Shown here piece by piece: positions 5,665-7,010 of a stretch of DNA of 7,010 bases. The stretch lies in assembly GCA_013139345.1 (NCBI GenBank), contig WTAY01000077.1, positions 1 to 7,010 on the forward strand, read 5' to 3'. Source of the DNA: Methylophaga sp. GTDB lineage: Bacteria > Pseudomonadota > Gammaproteobacteria > Nitrosococcales > Methylophagaceae. Below the pieces are notes generated by a model. It had not been told where the DNA came from. It did no database searches and worked only from the letters and a program-made list of their open reading frames with translations. Position 1 is the stretch's first letter. Each line of letters opens with the position of its first letter. Position numbers and translations under genes: made by a program.

Positions 5665-6624
5665 TTATGACAGTGCTCCACCACAACTACTGCCCTGTCC
5701 CGCTGTGCAGCCATAACAGTGTTGTCTTGTAGCAATGTCAGTATCGGTGAGCTCTCTCATCATCAAGTCAGTAATATGTATTTGTTTCGCACTATCAGCT
5801 AAGGGTAAATCAAGCATTTGATTAAAGTCACAATCATACGCATATCCCTGCCAATCAATACTAATAGTATTAAGGCACATGACTTGTTCTAACGTATTTT
5901 CATTGTAACTGTCTATTAATAATTGCATATAGTCATCGAAGCAGCCTTTGCTGATAAGGGTGCTACCAAACCGGTTAATGGGCATATTGGTAATGGTATA
6001 TAGATTATTAAATACAATGCCATACTGTTGCTGTAAATGTGTTTTATAACTGGCTTCAAGTGCGTGTTGTGCAGGAGGTAAACTAGCCCCTTGTGGGTTA
6101 AAGACAAGATCTAATATCAAATTGCTTTCAGCTTGGCCATAACCTAAGTCATTTAATCGTTTTAATGCTGCTAAACTTTTTTGAAAGGTGCCGTTACCAC
6201 GCTGTTTATCAACATTTTCTTCTAAATAACACGGTAAGGAAGCCACCACTGTCACCCTATGCTCTGCAAGAAACTCAGCTAAATCTTCATACCCATCTTC
6301 TTCTAGGATTACTAAATTACAACGGTCAATAAGGGTAATGCCTAATTCCGTTGCTTGTTGGACTAGATACTTAAAATGAGGATTCATTTCAGGAGCACCG
6401 CCCGTTAAATCAAGCGTCTTTACTCCTGTCTTTTTCGCAAGTTCTAATACTAAGTTTATCGTCTCTTTAGACATTAGTTCAGTACGTTTCGGTCCTGCAT
6501 TCACATGACAATGTAGACAAGATAAATTGCAAAGATAGCCCAAGTTAAGCTGAATAACGTCAAGACTTTTTCGTGATAACTGAGGAAAAGTAGAATTGTC
6601 TAGGTAACTTAATGTTTCATGCAT
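5665..6624 (-). CDS. arsS: Arsenosugar biosynthesis radical SAM protein ArsS (cysteine form)
   Basis: A complete 319-residue radical SAM enzyme. In characterised cases ArsS transfers the 5'-deoxyadenosyl group of SAM to dimethylarsenite, making the first carbon-arsenic precursor of arsenosugars. The [4Fe-4S] motif is C32xxxC36xxC39 (GYLCNLSCLHCHVNAGP). The SAM-contacting DLTGGAPEMNP lies at about 72-82. The C-terminal domain has C250, C265 (YAYDCDFNQMLDLP) and the ending HCYGCTAGQGSSCGGALS with C303, C306 and C314, probably binding an auxiliary cluster. Some family members are selenoproteins, but here these positions are Cys codons and no in-frame TGA precedes the TAA. It starts 2 nt after the TVP38-type gene, so it is translationally coupled. 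It is separated from arsM by the inserted block of about 4 kb. Length and motifs are complete, so it should be functional. Confidence 0.94.
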   Translation of the reverse strand: MHETLSYLDNSTFPQLSRKSLDVIQLNLGYLCNLSCLHCHVNAGPKRTELMSKETINLVLELAKKTGVKTLDLTGGAPEMNPHFKYLVQQATELGITLIDRCNLVILEEDGYEDLAEFLAEHRVTVVASLPCYLEENVDKQRGNGTFQKSLAALKRLNDLGYGQAESNLILDLVFNPQGASLPPAQHALEASYKTHLQQQYGIVFNNLYTITNMPINRFGSTLISKGCFDDYMQLLIDSYNENTLEQVMCLNTISIDWQGYAYDCDFNQMLDLPLADSAKQIHITDLMMRELTDTDIATRQHCYGCTAGQGSSCGGALS

Positions 6625-6626
6625 AA

Positions 6627-7010
6627 TTATTGGTTTGCTTCTTCTGCAAGCGCTCTATGTTTACGGATTCGCATTATCGTAGTTGTAATCAACGCAAGAA
6701 TACCGATTAATACAAAAGAAAGTATCACCTCAGTATTAAATAATTCAGCCATAGAATTTACAGTCGATAAAGATTGGCCCAAGTTCACCAATACAAAACT
6801 TACAGGAAACATGCCCAAATAAGTACCAATCACATATTGTTTAGTATTTATCGGACTAAATGCAAACGTCATATTAACAAACCAGAATGGAAAGAGTGGC
6901 ACAGCACGCATAAACAAGAGATAACTAAAGGCATCATCATGAAGTTTTGCCATAATGTTTTTTGTTGATTCCATTTTCTCTAAACGGCTTCTAGCCCAGT
7001 CAGCAATAAG
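6627..7010 (-). CDS. TVP38/TMEM64 (VTT/DedA-like) family membrane protein, N-terminus beyond the window
   Basis: Partial: 127 codons plus stop are visible, and the frame stays open to the window end (LIADWARSRLEK precedes the internal Met at 6972-6974), so that Met is not the start. The family hallmark is LLFMRAVPLFPFWFVNMTFA, followed by INTKQYVIGTYLGMFPVSFV and the amphipathic NLGQSL. The last hydrophobic helix is VILSFVLIGILALITTTIM, ending in a basic tail. It is an integral inner-membrane protein; VTT-domain proteins are linked to lipid scrambling or transport, and TVP38-type genes are common beside arsenosugar genes, where their exact role is not proven. Its TAA is 2 nt before the arsS ATG, so both are in one transcript. 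Confidence 0.88.
   Translation of the reverse strand, partial: LIADWARSRLEKMESTKNIMAKLHDDAFSYLLFMRAVPLFPFWFVNMTFAFSPINTKQYVIGTYLGMFPVSFVLVNLGQSLSTVNSMAELFNTEVILSFVLIGILALITTTIMRIRKHRALAEEANQ

Noticed and set aside
5665..5720. Possible selenocysteine in the C-terminus of ArsS, since the family includes selenoproteins.
   Set aside because: The C-terminal positions are ordinary Cys codons, and the gene ends in TAA without an in-frame TGA.
6619..6968. Two plus-strand frames of 64-67 codons opposite the TVP38-type gene.
   Set aside because: The minus strand carries a clear family match with tight spacing to arsS; the plus-strand frames are shadows.

Overview
The window looks like chromosomal DNA of a marine-type gammaproteobacterium. 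The protein sequences have that flavour, the base composition is AT-rich, and the backbone encodes arsenosugar biosynthesis. I cannot name the genus from the sequence alone. Every gene I support is on the minus strand, so transcription runs from high to low coordinates.

Backbone. In transcription order there is the C-terminal part of a TVP38/TMEM64-type membrane protein (6627-7010, cut by the window edge). The radical SAM enzyme ArsS (5665-6624) follows after 2 nt. After an interruption come the arsenite methyltransferase ArsM (548-1678) and, 9 nt on, a GT-A-fold glycosyltransferase (1-538, cut by the window edge). Together these fit an arsenosugar pathway: ArsM methylates As(III), ArsS adds a 5'-deoxyadenosyl group to the dimethylated arsenic, and the glycosyltransferase is a later-step candidate.

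Interruption. Between arsS and arsM (about 1767-5640) sits a foreign, clearly more AT-rich block of decaying genes, all read in the same direction with operon-like spacing. In order it holds: (i) the stop- and frameshift-riddled 3' end of what looks like a large SNF2/DEAD-type helicase, whose stop overlaps the next start as TGATG; (ii) an intact RhuM-family gene (4128-5159); (iii) an NdpA/YejK-like (NA37) nucleoid-associated protein gene split by a +1 frameshift in a six-T run (3141-4125); (iv) a coiled-coil membrane protein gene of about 375 codons cut by one in-frame amber codon (2014-3141), starting on the previous stop codon as TAATG; (v) the first third or so of a type III Mod-like adenine DNA methyltransferase, with DPPY changed to DYPY, an internal deletion and several stops (1767-2008).

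Interpretation. The block reads as a fragment of a helicase/methyltransferase defence island with an embedded RhuM + NdpA-like + membrane-protein cassette. It has lost both ends and is decaying inside an arsenosugar operon. The NdpA-like/membrane-protein pair is the part most likely to be an undescribed system. Four of the five island genes are broken here, so its function should be sought in intact homologous loci. The two intergenic stretches longer than 300 nt (1679-2013 and 5160-5664) are explained mainly by the methyltransferase and helicase remnants.
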